From NCBI GenBank assembly GCA_016716885.1, contig JADJUV010000019.1, forward strand, positions 1-64,000: a stretch of DNA of 64,000 nucleotides. Reading direction: 5' to 3'. Each line of letters opens with the position of its first letter. The first letter of the stretch is position 1. The notes beneath the pieces were generated by a model. It saw nothing but the letters and a program-made list of their open reading frames with translations. It searched no databases and was not told the origin of the DNA. Made by a program: the position numbers and the translations under genes. Of the stretch, positions 1 through 8,269 are shown one piece after another. This stretch comes from Candidatus Trichofilum aggregatum (GTDB taxonomy: Bacteria > Chloroflexota > Anaerolineae > Promineifilales > Promineifilaceae).

Positions 1-145
1 GTTGATGACCTGCATCCTCAAACACCCTGAACTGCAAACCGTCTACCGCTGGTTTCTCCTCACCCGTGACGCCCACGGCCTGTATGAACAATTCGGCTTC
101 CACAACGCCGACAACCCAGAGAAGTATATGGAGCGAGTCGTCTAG
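1..145 (+). CDS. GNAT N-acetyltransferase, C-terminal fragment cut by window edge
   Basis: The window opens inside a frame that begins at base 2 and stops with TAG at 143-145. The visible 47 residues contain RDAHGLYEQFGF followed by PEKYMER. This is the usual C-terminal end of small GNAT acetyltransferases: the last strands of the acetyl-CoA fold, with the Y-x-x-F-G-F segment. Substrate cannot be told from the tail. It precedes ogt by 35 bases on the same strand, so co-transcription is possible. The family call rests on this short tail only. Confidence 0.65.
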   Translation, partial: LMTCILKHPELQTVYRWFLLTRDAHGLYEQFGFHNADNPEKYMERVV

Positions 146-180
146 CAGTAGGCTAAACTGATTCGGTAAGGGGTTAAAAA

Positions 181-705
181 ATGAGTACACAAAAAACAAT
201 CTGGATAGCCGCGGCCGCACCGACTCCCATTGGTCCCGTCTGGTTGGCCTTGTCAGAGCGGGGGTTGGTGGCGGTGTCGTTGTGGGATGATGAGGCCAAC
301 TTCCGGGCGCGGGTGGCTGAGTTGACCGGGGGTGAGGTGGTGAGCGATGAGGAGAAGACGGGGGACGCGGCCGCGCAAATCATCGCCTACCTCAACCATG
401 AACGCCAAACCTTTGACCTGCCCATCGATTGGTCTGTCCTCTCCCCATCCCAGGCCGAAATTCTGCATCGCGTTTACGCCATCCCTTATGGCGAGAAACG
501 CAGCTACGGCGACATCGCTCGCGAACTGGGCAAACCGGGCGCCGCCCGTGCCGTTGGCCGCGCCAATGCCACCAACCCCATGCCCCTTGTCATCCCCTGC
601 CATCGCGTCCTGGGTAGTGACGGCAAACTCCACGGCTTTTCCGCCCCAGGGGGGCTGGAAACAAAAGCCTGGCTCCTGCGCCTGGAAGGAAGCTGGCTGA
701 TTTAG
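181..705 (+). CDS. ogt: Methylated-DNA--protein-cysteine S-methyltransferase
   Basis: A 174-residue protein of the size typical for Ogt. It repairs O6-alkylguanine (and O4-alkylthymine) by irreversible transfer of the alkyl group to its own cysteine. The catalytic PCHRV motif puts the acceptor at Cys140, preceded by the helix-turn-helix region with SYGDIA and the RAVGRANATNP arginine-finger segment, and followed by the G-F-S-A-P-G-G-L-x-x-K end. The N-terminal ribonuclease-like half is poorly conserved, as usual. The start at 181 follows AAGGGG seven bases upstream. The only close neighbour is the GNAT tail upstream. Confidence 0.95.
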   Translation: MSTQKTIWIAAAAPTPIGPVWLALSERGLVAVSLWDDEANFRARVAELTGGEVVSDEEKTGDAAAQIIAYLNHERQTFDLPIDWSVLSPSQAEILHRVYAIPYGEKRSYGDIARELGKPGAARAVGRANATNPMPLVIPCHRVLGSDGKLHGFSAPGGLETKAWLLRLEGSWLI

Positions 706-709
706 TCAG

Positions 710-783
710 AAAATGAACCACAGATGACACAGATTTTCGCAGATAAAAACAACTCTGTGTTCATCTGTGAAATCTGTGGATAA
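710..783. repeat. Intergenic imperfect inverted repeat
   Basis: Between ogt and the convergent gene ending at 805 there is an imperfect palindrome built on CCACAGATG...AATCTGTGG. Its arms read 'cacagatgacacagat' and 'catctgtgaaatctgtgg'. It could act as a weak bidirectional terminator, but there is no clean U-tract. Confidence 0.55.
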
Positions 784-804
784 ATCTTTTCTGGCTTGTC
801 CAGG

Positions 805-1539
805 TTAGGATTGGTGGGTGGTGATATGACTTTCCAGTAACGTCAGTAAATCAAAGTTGCCTTCAAAAAGCTGGCGAATACGGGCCATGACATAGGGGAT
901 GTGACTGCCTTCACGGCGATAGAGGATAGCCATCTGGCTTTGGAAGAAGTAAGGGGAGACTTCACGGGCGGGGGTCAGGCAAAAGTAGGAGTCAAAATTG
1001 CATACCTGCCAGGCTGAGTTGAACACGCGACTGTTGGCCGTATCGCCTAACGGGAACAGAAAAACAACGATGTGGGGGTGCAGGTTCAGGACGGTGTTGA
1101 GTAGTTCGGGCAGGGTGAAGGCGATGTCGTCATCTACACCGAGCATGGCCATAGGGGGGCAGAGGGGGTTGAGTTCTTCCTGCAACGTGGCCCAGTTGCC
1201 ATCACAATAGGTAATTTCCTCACCCGGTAGCTCCATGGTCTTCATGGCCCCATTGACGAGCGGTCGCCAACTGTCCGGGTCGCCCGTGGGCATGATGTAC
1301 AGGTGTTGGATGCCGGGGTGGGCCGCCCAGAAGACGGTAGAGGAGCCGAGCGTGGCCGCGGCCGCGACATCAATCACCGTCGGTTTAATCGGGTAACTAC
1401 TAACCATCTGCTTCATCAAGAAGGCATCAATCGCCTTTAGCTCAATGCCTGCATGAACACCTTCACCGAGCATCTGGGTAAGCAGTTGCCGATATTCTTC
1501 TATGGGTTGGTAACTGGAGGAAAGCGTTTCAATGTACAT
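805..1539 (-). CDS. Methyltransferase-like protein, uncharacterised
   Basis: About 244 residues. The central segment VIDVAAAATLGSSTVFWAAH resembles the first strand and glycine-rich loop of a class I SAM-dependent methyltransferase, and a later MLGVDDD stretch could be the acidic strand, but neither motif is canonical. The frame is open up to 1569. I prefer the Met codon at 1537-1539 because GAGG lies upstream and the earlier candidate abuts a dispersed repeat. It is followed on the same strand by nothing close and preceded by a glycosyltransferase gene (ending 1684). It could also be a polysaccharide-related protein of unknown function. Confidence 0.5.
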   Translation of the reverse strand: MYIETLSSSYQPIEEYRQLLTQMLGEGVHAGIELKAIDAFLMKQMVSSYPIKPTVIDVAAAATLGSSTVFWAAHPGIQHLYIMPTGDPDSWRPLVNGAMKTMELPGEEITYCDGNWATLQEELNPLCPPMAMLGVDDDIAFTLPELLNTVLNLHPHIVVFLFPLGDTANSRVFNSAWQVCNFDSYFCLTPAREVSPYFFQSQMAILYRREGSHIPYVMARIRQLFEGNFDLLTLLESHITTHQS

Positions 1540-1587
1540 AAAAGTTGATTTTCCTCGGTAGAGTGGCAATAGCCGTTAACTTGTGTC

Positions 1588-1645
1588 TCGACTATGGCGA
1601 AAATTAACCGGACCTCTGGCAATCGCTCAGTCTCTAGAGTGTCAA
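1588..1645. repeat. Partial copy of a ~95-bp dispersed repeat
   Basis: Contains GGCGAAAATTA, CCTCTGG and CTCAGTCTC, which recur in the same order at 32908, 40525, 55323, 60271 and 61846. It lies between two minus-strand genes. Confidence 0.6.
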
Positions 1646-1683
1646 AATTGCTGCCAGGGTCAAACGAGAGAACACCCCTTGGC

Positions 1684-2385
1684 CTATCCATGATAGATGC
1701 CTAACAGAAGAGGTAGATGGATGTATTTGCGGCCGCAAGCTGACAAATGGGACCATAGTGCTTCTGCATCATAATTCTCACCCGGTTCATGAGCGATAAA
1801 CCCACCGCTATCAAAAATTTGGTGCCGGTCATAGAAGGCGAAACGAGCGAGAGGGTGGGGCTGAAGCCAGGGCGAAAGGTCGGCCGCGTTCAACCCACTG
1901 TTGGCCTCGGTACCGGATTGCGGCGGCATGAAGTTGCCATAGACCGCGGCCGCGTTCGCTTCTTGCGCGGCTTGATAAAACAGCGGTATGTTCTCCGGGA
2001 AAAACTCAACATCGCCATCTCCCATGAGTAGGGTGCGGTAGCTGGCCTGAACCAGGGCTTTGTTGTGTACCACTACCGGTTTGAAGGTTTGCGGCAAAGA
2101 CAAAACCCGTAAACCCGCTTCAAAATAGACCGCTTCCAGCTGACGCAGGAGAGTCATAGAGCCATCGCGAGAGGCATTGTCAATGACGAGCACATTGGCC
2201 GGGATATTTTGGCTACGTAGATTCTTGGCGGCCATGAGAGCAGGTCGGACGGCTCGCGGCAACACCCTGGCTTGATTAAACGTGGCAATAACGATGGTCA
2301 GCCCAGGCAGGGCTGTCCGCAATTGTTGGGGCAATGGGTAAAGAGAGGATTCAGGGTGCAAATAAGGAGAAACCGTCTGTTTCAT
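1684..2385 (-). CDS. Glycosyltransferase, family 2 (GT-A fold)
   Basis: About 233 residues. TIVIATFNQARVLPRAV is the canonical first strand of family 2 glycosyltransferases, followed by VLVIDNASRDGS and, after a gap, HNKALVQASYRTLLMGDGDVEF, where DGD fills the place of the DxD metal/sugar-nucleotide site. It ends soon after the acceptor region (LLLGIYHG) and has no transmembrane segment, so it is probably cytoplasmic. The donor and acceptor sugars cannot be deduced. The frame is open to 2475; the Met at 2385 (KQTVSPYL) is chosen because the catalytic domain begins shortly after it, although no clear ribosome site is visible. Confidence 0.8.
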   Translation of the reverse strand: MKQTVSPYLHPESSLYPLPQQLRTALPGLTIVIATFNQARVLPRAVRPALMAAKNLRSQNIPANVLVIDNASRDGSMTLLRQLEAVYFEAGLRVLSLPQTFKPVVVHNKALVQASYRTLLMGDGDVEFFPENIPLFYQAAQEANAAAVYGNFMPPQSGTEANSGLNAADLSPWLQPHPLARFAFYDRHQIFDSGGFIAHEPGENYDAEALWSHLSACGRKYIHLPLLLGIYHG

Positions 2386-2548
2386 GGTATAGATATCTAG
2401 AAACGCATTGGGGGTTTGACGGGAACGATTTAGCTCATATGCGCGCCGATTGACTGAAATCCCAACGCCTAACACCAGGGTATGACTTACACCAACATAT
2501 TTTCAGACGATGGGCCTTTAATAGAATCTGATAAAATCGCCCCTACCC

Positions 2549-2699
2549 GTACAGCTTTACGAAAGGTGGGAGCATGTTCTTATGACAAGTCTCCGTGTCA
2601 GTTTGTCGCCGGAACCCCCACCGTTAGGTTCCCCCTTCCCTCAGGGAAGGGGGATGGGTCTTCAGACTCAATCTACCCAACTCTTCTGTAAAGCTGTAC
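2549..2699. repeat. TIR-bounded intergenic element, copy A
   Basis: A complete 151-bp copy of the main intergenic element. It begins with GTACAGCTTTAC (2549-2560) and ends with the exact inverse GTAAAGCTGTAC (2688-2699). Inside are the conserved blocks TTATGACAAGTC, TTTGTCGCCGGAA, CCCCCACC, a CCCTTCCC/GGGAAGGG hairpin and GGGTCTTC.GACTCAATCTACC. No protein is encoded. It lies in the 447-base gap between the glycosyltransferase and the reductase gene; the rest of the gap (2386-2548, 2700-2832) shows nothing recognisable beyond the ribosome site of the next gene. Confidence 0.75.
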
Positions 2700-2832
2700 G
2701 AGCAATATGCGCCTATGGCTTGTGCCATTGAGAAGTGTATCAGATAAATAAATCCTTGCCTGTCACTATTTTAGGCTAATTTTATCTATGGCGAAGCGAG
2801 TGCCACAGCACAATTCTGTAAGGGAGGTAATC

Positions 2833-3816
2833 ATGCGTTCTGTACAATTTACCCAATTTGGTGAACCGAACACGAGTTTGTCCCTGGTTGATTTACCAAT
2901 GCCGGAGCCAGGTGCCGGTGAAGTTCTTCTGCGGCTAACCCATCGGCCCATAAATCCTTCTGACCTGGAAACGGTGCGGGGACGGTATGGCCGCCTGCCG
3001 CAACTGCCTGCTGTGGTGGGAATGGAAGGTATGGGCCGGATTGAGGCGTTGGGTGAGGGCGTGAATGGTTTTAGTCTGGGTCAGCGGGTTATTCCTCTGG
3101 GGGTGCGGGGGGGAACCTGGGTGGAATACGCAGTGGCGGCGGCGAATCGTCTTGTGCCGGTGCCGGATGCGGTGAGTGATCAGGCGGCCGCGCAGTTTTT
3201 GGCGAACCCGGTGACGGCCTGGGTGATGCTGGTAGATGAGTTAGCCCTACAAGAGGGCGATTGGCTGTTGCAGACGGCGGCTGGCTCGACCTTGGGGCGA
3301 TTGGTCATTCAATTGGCCCGGATTAAGGGGTATAAAACGGTGAATTTGGTGCGCCGACAGGAGCAGGTGCAGGAATTGCTGGCTTTGGGGGCGGATGCGG
3401 TTTTAGTAACGGATGAGGCTGATGTGGTGGGCAAGGTGAAAGCCTTGACGGGCGGCAAAGGGGTGAAGGGGGTTATTGAGGCGGTAGGGGGAACGACCGG
3501 GGCGTTGGCTCTTTCTTGCCTGCGGGCTGGGGGAACGATGATCGTCTACGGTATGTTGAGCCATGAGCCAATTCCCTTGCACAGTGGAGAGGTGTTGTTT
3601 AAGGGGGTGACGGTGAAGGGGTATTGGTTGACCCACTGGTTGCGGGTGGAAAATCCACTGAAGGTTCTGCAAACGCTGGGTGAGTTGATGAATCTTATGG
3701 CGGCTGGTCAGCTTGTGCCACCAGTGGAGGCGGAGTATGACCTGGCTGATTTCGCGGCCGCGATCACCCACGCCGAAACACCGGGTCGTAGCGGTAAAGT
3801 GCTCCTAACCGGCTAG
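2833..3816 (+). CDS. Medium-chain dehydrogenase/reductase, trans-2-enoyl reductase-like
   Basis: A 327-residue zinc-free MDR enzyme resembling mitochondrial-type 2-enoyl thioester reductase (MECR/Etr1) and quinone oxidoreductases. An N-terminal GroES-like domain carries the RPINPSD segment and GMEGMGRIEALGEGV. A Rossmann domain has AAGSTLGRLVIQLARIKG as the nucleotide loop and NLVRR as the probable NADPH-selecting strand end. The start at 2833 is preferred over an upstream in-frame ATG because AGGGAGGT sits directly before it. The likely reaction is NADPH-dependent reduction of an enoyl or quinone substrate; which one is uncertain. The gene stands alone, flanked by repeat elements. Confidence 0.8.
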   Translation: MRSVQFTQFGEPNTSLSLVDLPMPEPGAGEVLLRLTHRPINPSDLETVRGRYGRLPQLPAVVGMEGMGRIEALGEGVNGFSLGQRVIPLGVRGGTWVEYAVAAANRLVPVPDAVSDQAAAQFLANPVTAWVMLVDELALQEGDWLLQTAAGSTLGRLVIQLARIKGYKTVNLVRRQEQVQELLALGADAVLVTDEADVVGKVKALTGGKGVKGVIEAVGGTTGALALSCLRAGGTMIVYGMLSHEPIPLHSGEVLFKGVTVKGYWLTHWLRVENPLKVLQTLGELMNLMAAGQLVPPVEAEYDLADFAAAITHAETPGRSGKVLLTG

Positions 3817-3839
3817 GATTCTGTTGGGCCCTGGTAACG

Positions 3840-4040
3840 GTGGGGGAGGTTCACAAGTCCTTAGCCGGCTTCTGTCGGAAGACCCTCCCCGTTCGGCGCA
3901 CCGGGCGCTTCCCCGGAATCCCGGAGACATTTCAGCGGGTTTCCTTCGGGCCAGGCCGAAGGAAATCCGCGCCCAGAAAAGCGCCCGCCCCTGGGGGCGG
4001 GGTCAGGGGTTGCCCTTGCCAATGGTGTCACCATCCTGTA
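3840..4040. repeat. Intergenic element, partial copy B
   Basis: Carries CACAAGTCCTTAGCCGG and GTCGGAAGACCC, both conserved in the other copies, then a private palindrome (around 3935-3975, 'ccttcgggccaggccgaagg') and GGGGGCGGGGTCAGGGGT. The terminal GTACAGC end is not clear. Confidence 0.6.
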
Positions 4041-4055
4041 AGGTGCTGAAACGTA

Positions 4056-6209
4056 TCAGGGGATGGTGACGAGGGGGAGATGGATGGCCTCGTTGGGCCA
4101 GAGTGAGCCATCGGGGTTTTGGGCGGGTAGGCGGGGGAAAGAGCCATCCGCGGCCGCGCTGTACAGCCCAGTCACCAATTGGTATGTACCAGAGGGAACC
4201 CCTTCCAGGCTGATCGCGGCCGCGTCCGTCACTATCTCGCCGCTGATCCATTGGCTGGTGGGGTAGCTGTTATTGACCGGCATGGCATCATGCTGGGCCA
4301 CAATCTCACCGGTGGTCGGGTTTATCAGGTGGATAAAGTGGCGGTAGTCAAGGGGGCCTGGGGTGAGCGCTTCCCAGAAGAGGGTGACATCTAATTGGGT
4401 GGCCGTTTGGTTAAGGGTGAAGCCTCGGAGCGCGGCCGCGGCCCCCAATTGCACCTCCAGCGGCTCAATCCCCTCCGGCAGGACAAAACTGGGCTGGCTT
4501 GCCGCAAACACAAACCCATCTGTCCCACTTGTCACCATACCCACCCGGCGCGTCAGGCGAACGGCTCCATCCTGTTCATACAGCCGCACCACGAGATAGT
4601 AGGGTGGGACTTCAGGGGGCAGGGGGATGCTCAACCAATCGTTCACCCAGGTGGCGGCGGGCCAACTGGTGCTGGGCAGAAAGCCAAAACCCGGCTGGGT
4701 GTCGAATTGTTGCAGCCATTCGCCGTTGGTTTGGGTGAGGAGCAGGGAGACGTTGAGGTTGTGGCTGAGTGGCGAGGCGGTGTACCAGGCCAATTGCACG
4801 GCCAGTGAGCAGTCGGCCCTATTTTGTGCGCAGTTTTCAACACAATCATTGCTGACGGCTAACTGTTGATTGCTCACTAAACAGCCCACACCCTCTACCT
4901 TCACATTCAACGCCCCATCCGGCGCGGGGGGATTGGCCGGGTTGGTGAGGCGGAAGGGGCGCAGGAAGAGGGGGCCGCGTGTTTGGCCGGAAGGGGTGAG
5001 CGCGGCCGCGCCGTTGGGCATGGTGAAACGAGGCAGAATGAGGCCGGGGGGCGCATTCTCGGGCAAGGTGAAGGTGAAGCTGTTGGCGCCGTTGTGTAGC
5101 GGCTGGCTGAGGGTGGCGAGCGGGGGCGCGGCCGCGAATCGGTTGCTGGCGGGTGTCGTTAGCGTGATCGTTCCTTCCTTTAGCCCATTCACCCCACTGA
5201 GCCAGAGCGTCATTGTCCAACGAACCCCGGTCGTAATCGCCTCTGTTTCATAGGTGTACTGCTCCAGCGTGATGCCATTATCAAAGCGCACCTCAGCGGC
5301 GGGATGCAGATACCCCATCTGGGCAAAGTCCCAGGTCTGATTATCATTTGGGGTGGTGGCGGGGAGCAAAAGGATGACGAAGATGAAGCTGAGTAGCCAG
5401 GGTACGGCGCGTAGGGCGTAGGGCTTAAGGGATGTCTGGAGAGCCGCTCTATTACGGTGGATATGGATGCCTAAAATGACCATGATCAACAGCGCGGCCG
5501 CGAGACTTATCATTTCCGCTAGCAGGCGCAACGGAGTACGTGCCAGGCGCAGGCTCAGATAATGGTCGCCAGCGGGCAACGTGAATTGGATCAGGCCGGA
5601 GCCAGCGGCCGGATGCAATTCAACCGGTCTACCATCGGCTAATTCTGCCTGCCAGCCGGGCCAATAGAGGGTGGGCACCATCAGGCGGGTCGTTTCGCCA
5701 GGGGCCACGGTAATGTGCCAGGTTTGTTGGTCAGTGCGGCGCTCTAACAGGGTGGCTTCCGCCGGCCCCCAGGCCACCGCCCGGTTGCGCTCGCCAGAAA
5801 CAAGCCATTCACTGCTGAAGGGGCGCGGCCGCACCCATTCCGGTAAATATTCCGCGCTCACGGTGCTGCCAATGTTGCCCGTGAACCATTCATATTCGGC
5901 CAACCGCGCCGCCGTCACATCCGCATCATTGATAAGCAGGTGGTCGGGGTGCAGGTTGCCCAAAGCAGAGTAGGCCAGCAGCAAGATGAGCACAGAAACG
6001 CCCAACAACTTATAGAAACCCGTCTGAACTTCCCCCGAGTTCCCCTGAGTTCCCCCCAGTTCCCCCGAGTTCCCCCGCATTCCCCTCCCCACCACACCCA
6101 TGACGAGCGCGGCCGCGAACGCCTGCACCGACAAAAACCGCCAGGGGAACTGGGTGAAGGGCAACAGGGGCAGGTGATCCCAGAGAAATTGGGACGCGGG
6201 GGTGATCAT
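4056..6209 (-). CDS. PTPS-related membrane protein, C-terminal segment of a broken gene
   Basis: This 717-residue frame is the C-terminal two thirds of one large membrane protein whose coding sequence starts at 7331. It opens with a membrane helix; the preceding codons 6210-6240 also read PSPLLLIIATF, showing that translation once entered from upstream. Further helices follow (KLLGVSVLILLLAYSAL, LLIMVILGIHI), then long extracytoplasmic beta-rich regions resembling those of YfhO/PTPS-related glycosyltransferase-like proteins, ending ...EAIHLPLVTIP. Residues near its start (RGNSGELGGTQGNSGEVQ) are encoded by a GAGTTCCCC simple repeat at 6028-6083. Function is probably in envelope polysaccharide or glycolipid assembly; this is inference from the family. 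Confidence 0.7.
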   Translation of the reverse strand: MITPASQFLWDHLPLLPFTQFPWRFLSVQAFAAALVMGVVGRGMRGNSGELGGTQGNSGEVQTGFYKLLGVSVLILLLAYSALGNLHPDHLLINDADVTAARLAEYEWFTGNIGSTVSAEYLPEWVRPRPFSSEWLVSGERNRAVAWGPAEATLLERRTDQQTWHITVAPGETTRLMVPTLYWPGWQAELADGRPVELHPAAGSGLIQFTLPAGDHYLSLRLARTPLRLLAEMISLAAALLIMVILGIHIHRNRAALQTSLKPYALRAVPWLLSFIFVILLLPATTPNDNQTWDFAQMGYLHPAAEVRFDNGITLEQYTYETEAITTGVRWTMTLWLSGVNGLKEGTITLTTPASNRFAAAPPLATLSQPLHNGANSFTFTLPENAPPGLILPRFTMPNGAAALTPSGQTRGPLFLRPFRLTNPANPPAPDGALNVKVEGVGCLVSNQQLAVSNDCVENCAQNRADCSLAVQLAWYTASPLSHNLNVSLLLTQTNGEWLQQFDTQPGFGFLPSTSWPAATWVNDWLSIPLPPEVPPYYLVVRLYEQDGAVRLTRRVGMVTSGTDGFVFAASQPSFVLPEGIEPLEVQLGAAAALRGFTLNQTATQLDVTLFWEALTPGPLDYRHFIHLINPTTGEIVAQHDAMPVNNSYPTSQWISGEIVTDAAAISLEGVPSGTYQLVTGLYSAAADGSFPRLPAQNPDGSLWPNEAIHLPLVTIP

Positions 6210-6936
6210 GAAGGTGGCGATGATGAGGAGGAGGGGGGATGGTGAGGGGGAGGGGGAGGGGAGTGGCGAGTAGCGAGTGGCGAGTGGCGAGGGGAGTGGG
6301 GCGGTTGAAAAATAGGAGGGTGATGCTGGTGAGTAAACCTAGTCCGGTTAAGAGGGTTTGGGTCAGGCCCATACGAAAGGGGTTAGCACCGCTCGTGATG
6401 TCGTAGTTGAAGAAGAAAGAGGGCTGAATGAGGTCGCGGCCGCGAAAATGGTTGCTGTAATGAAAATACCCCTCCGTAACCGGGCCAAGTTGGGCCAATT
6501 CCTGCTCCCCCAGGGCGGGTAACCAGAACCAGGCCGAGAGAGCCAGGGCCAGAAGAAAGGCCAGGCTGAAGGCGAAGGCGTGGTACAGGTAATTTTTCCG
6601 GGAGTGGGTCAGGCGGAATAGCACATAGAGCAAGAGAAAGGGGGTAAAAATGAGAGCCGAGATGTTGTGGCTGAGGATGAGACCCGCATAGGCCAGGGCA
6701 AAGAAGACGGTATCTGTATTGAGTCCTGAATAGAGCCAGATTAAGCGTCTACGAGCAGGTACCCCGAAACTCGAAACTCGAAACTCGAAACTAGAAACCA
6801 CCCTCTCCCGGCCAGGAACACCCAGGGATAAAAAGCCATGGCCCAAAACTCGGCCAGAGAGTCGCCGCGCACGTAAATGTTGACCATGTGGAAGGGAGCG
6901 AAGGTATACGCGGCCGCGCTCAGCACGCCCGCCCAT
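6010..6936 (-). CDS. PTPS-related membrane protein, middle segment in shifted frame
   Basis: Only the part between about 6290 and 6765 continues the protein. It contains WLYSGLNTDTVFFALAYAG, LILSHNISALIFTPFLLLYVLF, a second hydrophobic helix, and a long loop with YFHYSNHFRGRDLIQP typical of this family. Upstream of 6765 and downstream of 6290 the frame is an out-of-phase reading of the flanking segments. The frame differs from both neighbours, which share one phase, so the two repeat tracts at 6768-6799 and 6258-6297 shift the frame out and back. It could be assembly error, but both shifts fall exactly in simple repeats. Confidence 0.55.
   Translation of the reverse strand: MGGRAERGRVYLRSLPHGQHLRARRLSGRVLGHGFLSLGVPGRERVVSSFEFRVSSFGVPARRRLIWLYSGLNTDTVFFALAYAGLILSHNISALIFTPFLLLYVLFRLTHSRKNYLYHAFAFSLAFLLALALSAWFWLPALGEQELAQLGPVTEGYFHYSNHFRGRDLIQPSFFFNYDITSGANPFRMGLTQTLLTGLGLLTSITLLFFNRPTPLATRHSLLATPLPLPLTIPPPPHHRHLHDHPRVPISLGSPAPVALHPVPLAVFVGAGVRGRARHGCGGEGNAGELGGTGGNSGELGGSSDGFL
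6028..6083. repeat. Simple repeat GAGTTCCCC inside coding sequence
   Basis: About six imperfect units of GAGTTCCCC, read in frame as GNSGELGGTQGNSGE in the membrane protein. The same unit recurs between genes at 58707-58741. Confidence 0.75.
6258..6297. repeat. Simple repeat AGTGGCGAGTAGCG inside coding sequence
   Basis: Units of GAGTGGCGAGTAGC coincide with the second frame change of the membrane protein. The complementary unit occurs intergenically at 26204-26232. Confidence 0.75.
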
Positions 6937-7331
6937 TCACTGCCCCACCAACGACGGGCCAGGCTGTACATGCCCCAGCCCGCCACCAGAAAACCGCTCA
7001 ATTGGGCCAGGTGAATGGCGTTCACGTAGCTAAAACCGAGGAGACGAAACGCGGCCGCGATATAAATAGAAAGGGGTGCGTAATAGTTGAAAAAAGGATA
7101 ACCATAGCCATAGTTAGCATCGGGCATCCAGCGTACAGGGAAATGCCCCTCGCGCAGGGCGGTTTCTAATTGCTGCAACCGTTGGAGCAGAAAGGGGCTA
7201 TCGCCACCCCCCCGGGTGTTGAGCAAACCGGGTTGGCTGAGAAGTGGGACCGCGGCCGCGGCCGCTAACAGCGTTACCAGCACCAGCGGCCAATTGATCA
7301 TGTTCCCTAAACGTTTTCCCATCGTCGTCAC
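6741..7331 (-). CDS. PTPS-related membrane protein, N-terminal segment
   Basis: The first 196 residues of the broken gene. After a membrane helix (MINWPLVLVTLLAAAAAVPLL, with a possible start at 7301) comes PGLLNTRGGGDSPFLL, HFPVRWMPDANYGYGYPFFNYYAPLSIYIAAAF and AAAYTFAPFHMVNIYVRGDSLAEFWAMAFYPW. The order 'NTR.GGDSPFLL - RWMPD - GYGYPFFNYYAPL - YVRG..AEFWA' is that of PF10131 (6-pyruvoyl-tetrahydropterin-synthase-related) integral membrane proteins. It runs into the SSFEFRVS repeat at its end and stops at 6741. Confidence 0.75.
   Translation of the reverse strand: MTTMGKRLGNMINWPLVLVTLLAAAAAVPLLSQPGLLNTRGGGDSPFLLQRLQQLETALREGHFPVRWMPDANYGYGYPFFNYYAPLSIYIAAAFRLLGFSYVNAIHLAQLSGFLVAGWGMYSLARRWWGSEWAGVLSAAAYTFAPFHMVNIYVRGDSLAEFWAMAFYPWVFLAGRGWFLVSSFEFRVSGYLLVDA
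6768..6799. repeat. Simple repeat GAAACTC inside coding sequence
   Basis: Four tandem CGAAACT units, encoding SSFEFRV on the minus strand, at the first frame change of the membrane protein. The inverse unit GAGTTTC recurs between genes at 26162-26186. Confidence 0.8.
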
Positions 7332-7424
7332 AGTTCACCTATTGTCACCAATCCCCCTCCATCTGGCAAAGAAGCTCATTCACCCACCACGGCTTTTCCC
7401 AAGTCCGATTTTTTTAGCGCTGGG

Positions 7425-7615
7425 CCGTCGTGCCGGGTATTTTCCCCCACCCCTAACCCCGCCCTCAGGGGCGGGGAATGTTATATCGTGTCGTTTTTGA
7501 GGGCGTATGCCCTCAAAAAACGACACAAATAGGTTTCCCCCTTCCCGCAGGGAAGGGGGTTAGGGGGATGGCTCTTCCGACTAACCCTGCTAACGACTTG
7601 TTTAAAGCGGCACTC
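7425..7615. repeat. Intergenic element, copy C, with internal hairpin
   Basis: In the 387-base gap between two divergent genes. It has CCCCCACCCCTAACCCCGCCC, then a private near-perfect hairpin at 7488-7526 (stem 'gtgtcgttttt gagggc' against 'gccctc aaaaaacgacac'), CCCTTCCC..GGGAAGGGGG and CTCTTCCGACTAACCCTGCTAA-GACTTGTTTAAAGC. Bases 7332-7424 show nothing recognisable. Confidence 0.65.
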
Positions 7616-7718
7616 GTTGACTTTGGAAAAGCCGTGCCCGCACCTTTCCCTTTGCCCCACTTGCTGTCAATGCTAGAATCAACACACCGTTTTTCATTTC
7701 ATATTTCAGGAGCAACCC

Positions 7719-8216
7719 ATGTCGCAAAACGAAAAATCATCAGGTTCCAGTGGCGGTATCAGTTTTGGCAACATTTCGAGCGGACAAAGTACCAATGTTA
7801 ATATGACGAATGTAGCCGGTGGCGATCAGGTCACCACTGTCAACGCCGCCGAAGGGGCCATCGTGGCCACGGGTGGCTCAACCATCTCTGTCCCGGCTGA
7901 TTTTGGTCAGCAGTTGGCTGATTGGAAAAAGCAGATGGCCGCCGAGGTTGCCCGGCTGGATCAGTTGGATGAAGATGACAAAGAGGATCTGTTTGATGCC
8001 CTGGCTAAAATCGAAAAAGAAGCCAACAAACAGGCCGATCAGGTTAAACAAGGCCAGGAAGCAGATCCCCAACGGCTGGAGCGGTTGATGAATAGTGTGG
8101 GGGGACTGGCTCCGCAAATGTTAGGGACGGCCATTCAATCCATTGCCACCCCTTTGGGTGGTCTGGGAATTTCTGCCCAACAGGCGGGCGGCCTGGCCCA
8201 ATTTGCCCGCAAGTAA
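7719..8216 (+). CDS. Small Gly/Ser/Asn-rich protein of unknown function
   Basis: 165 residues, soluble. Residues 1-45 are low complexity with beta-like repeats (GGISFGNISSG, TNVNMTNVAGGDQV), a style often seen at the N-terminus of effector-associated or pentapeptide-like adaptor modules, though I cannot assign a family. Residues 60-130 are acidic and strongly helical (KKQMAAEVARLDQLDEDDKEDLF...), probably a coiled coil, and the end is rich in Gly and Ala. The start is supported by AGGAG seven bases upstream. The nearest gene on the same strand is the transglycosylase 180 bases downstream. Likely real, function unknown. Confidence 0.75.
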   Translation: MSQNEKSSGSSGGISFGNISSGQSTNVNMTNVAGGDQVTTVNAAEGAIVATGGSTISVPADFGQQLADWKKQMAAEVARLDQLDEDDKEDLFDALAKIEKEANKQADQVKQGQEADPQRLERLMNSVGGLAPQMLGTAIQSIATPLGGLGISAQQAGGLAQFARK

Positions 8217-8269
8217 CATGGCGATAGGGTGGAACTTTCCTCTGGCGGAGTTTGATATCAAAGTACGCA

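Noticed and set aside
2482..2691. Plus-strand frame in the gap before the reductase gene
   Set aside because: Most of it is translated from intergenic element copy A; similar frames arise in other copies.
3824..4069. Two overlapping plus-strand frames
   Set aside because: Encoded by repeat copy B; proline/arginine-rich and not conserved in style.
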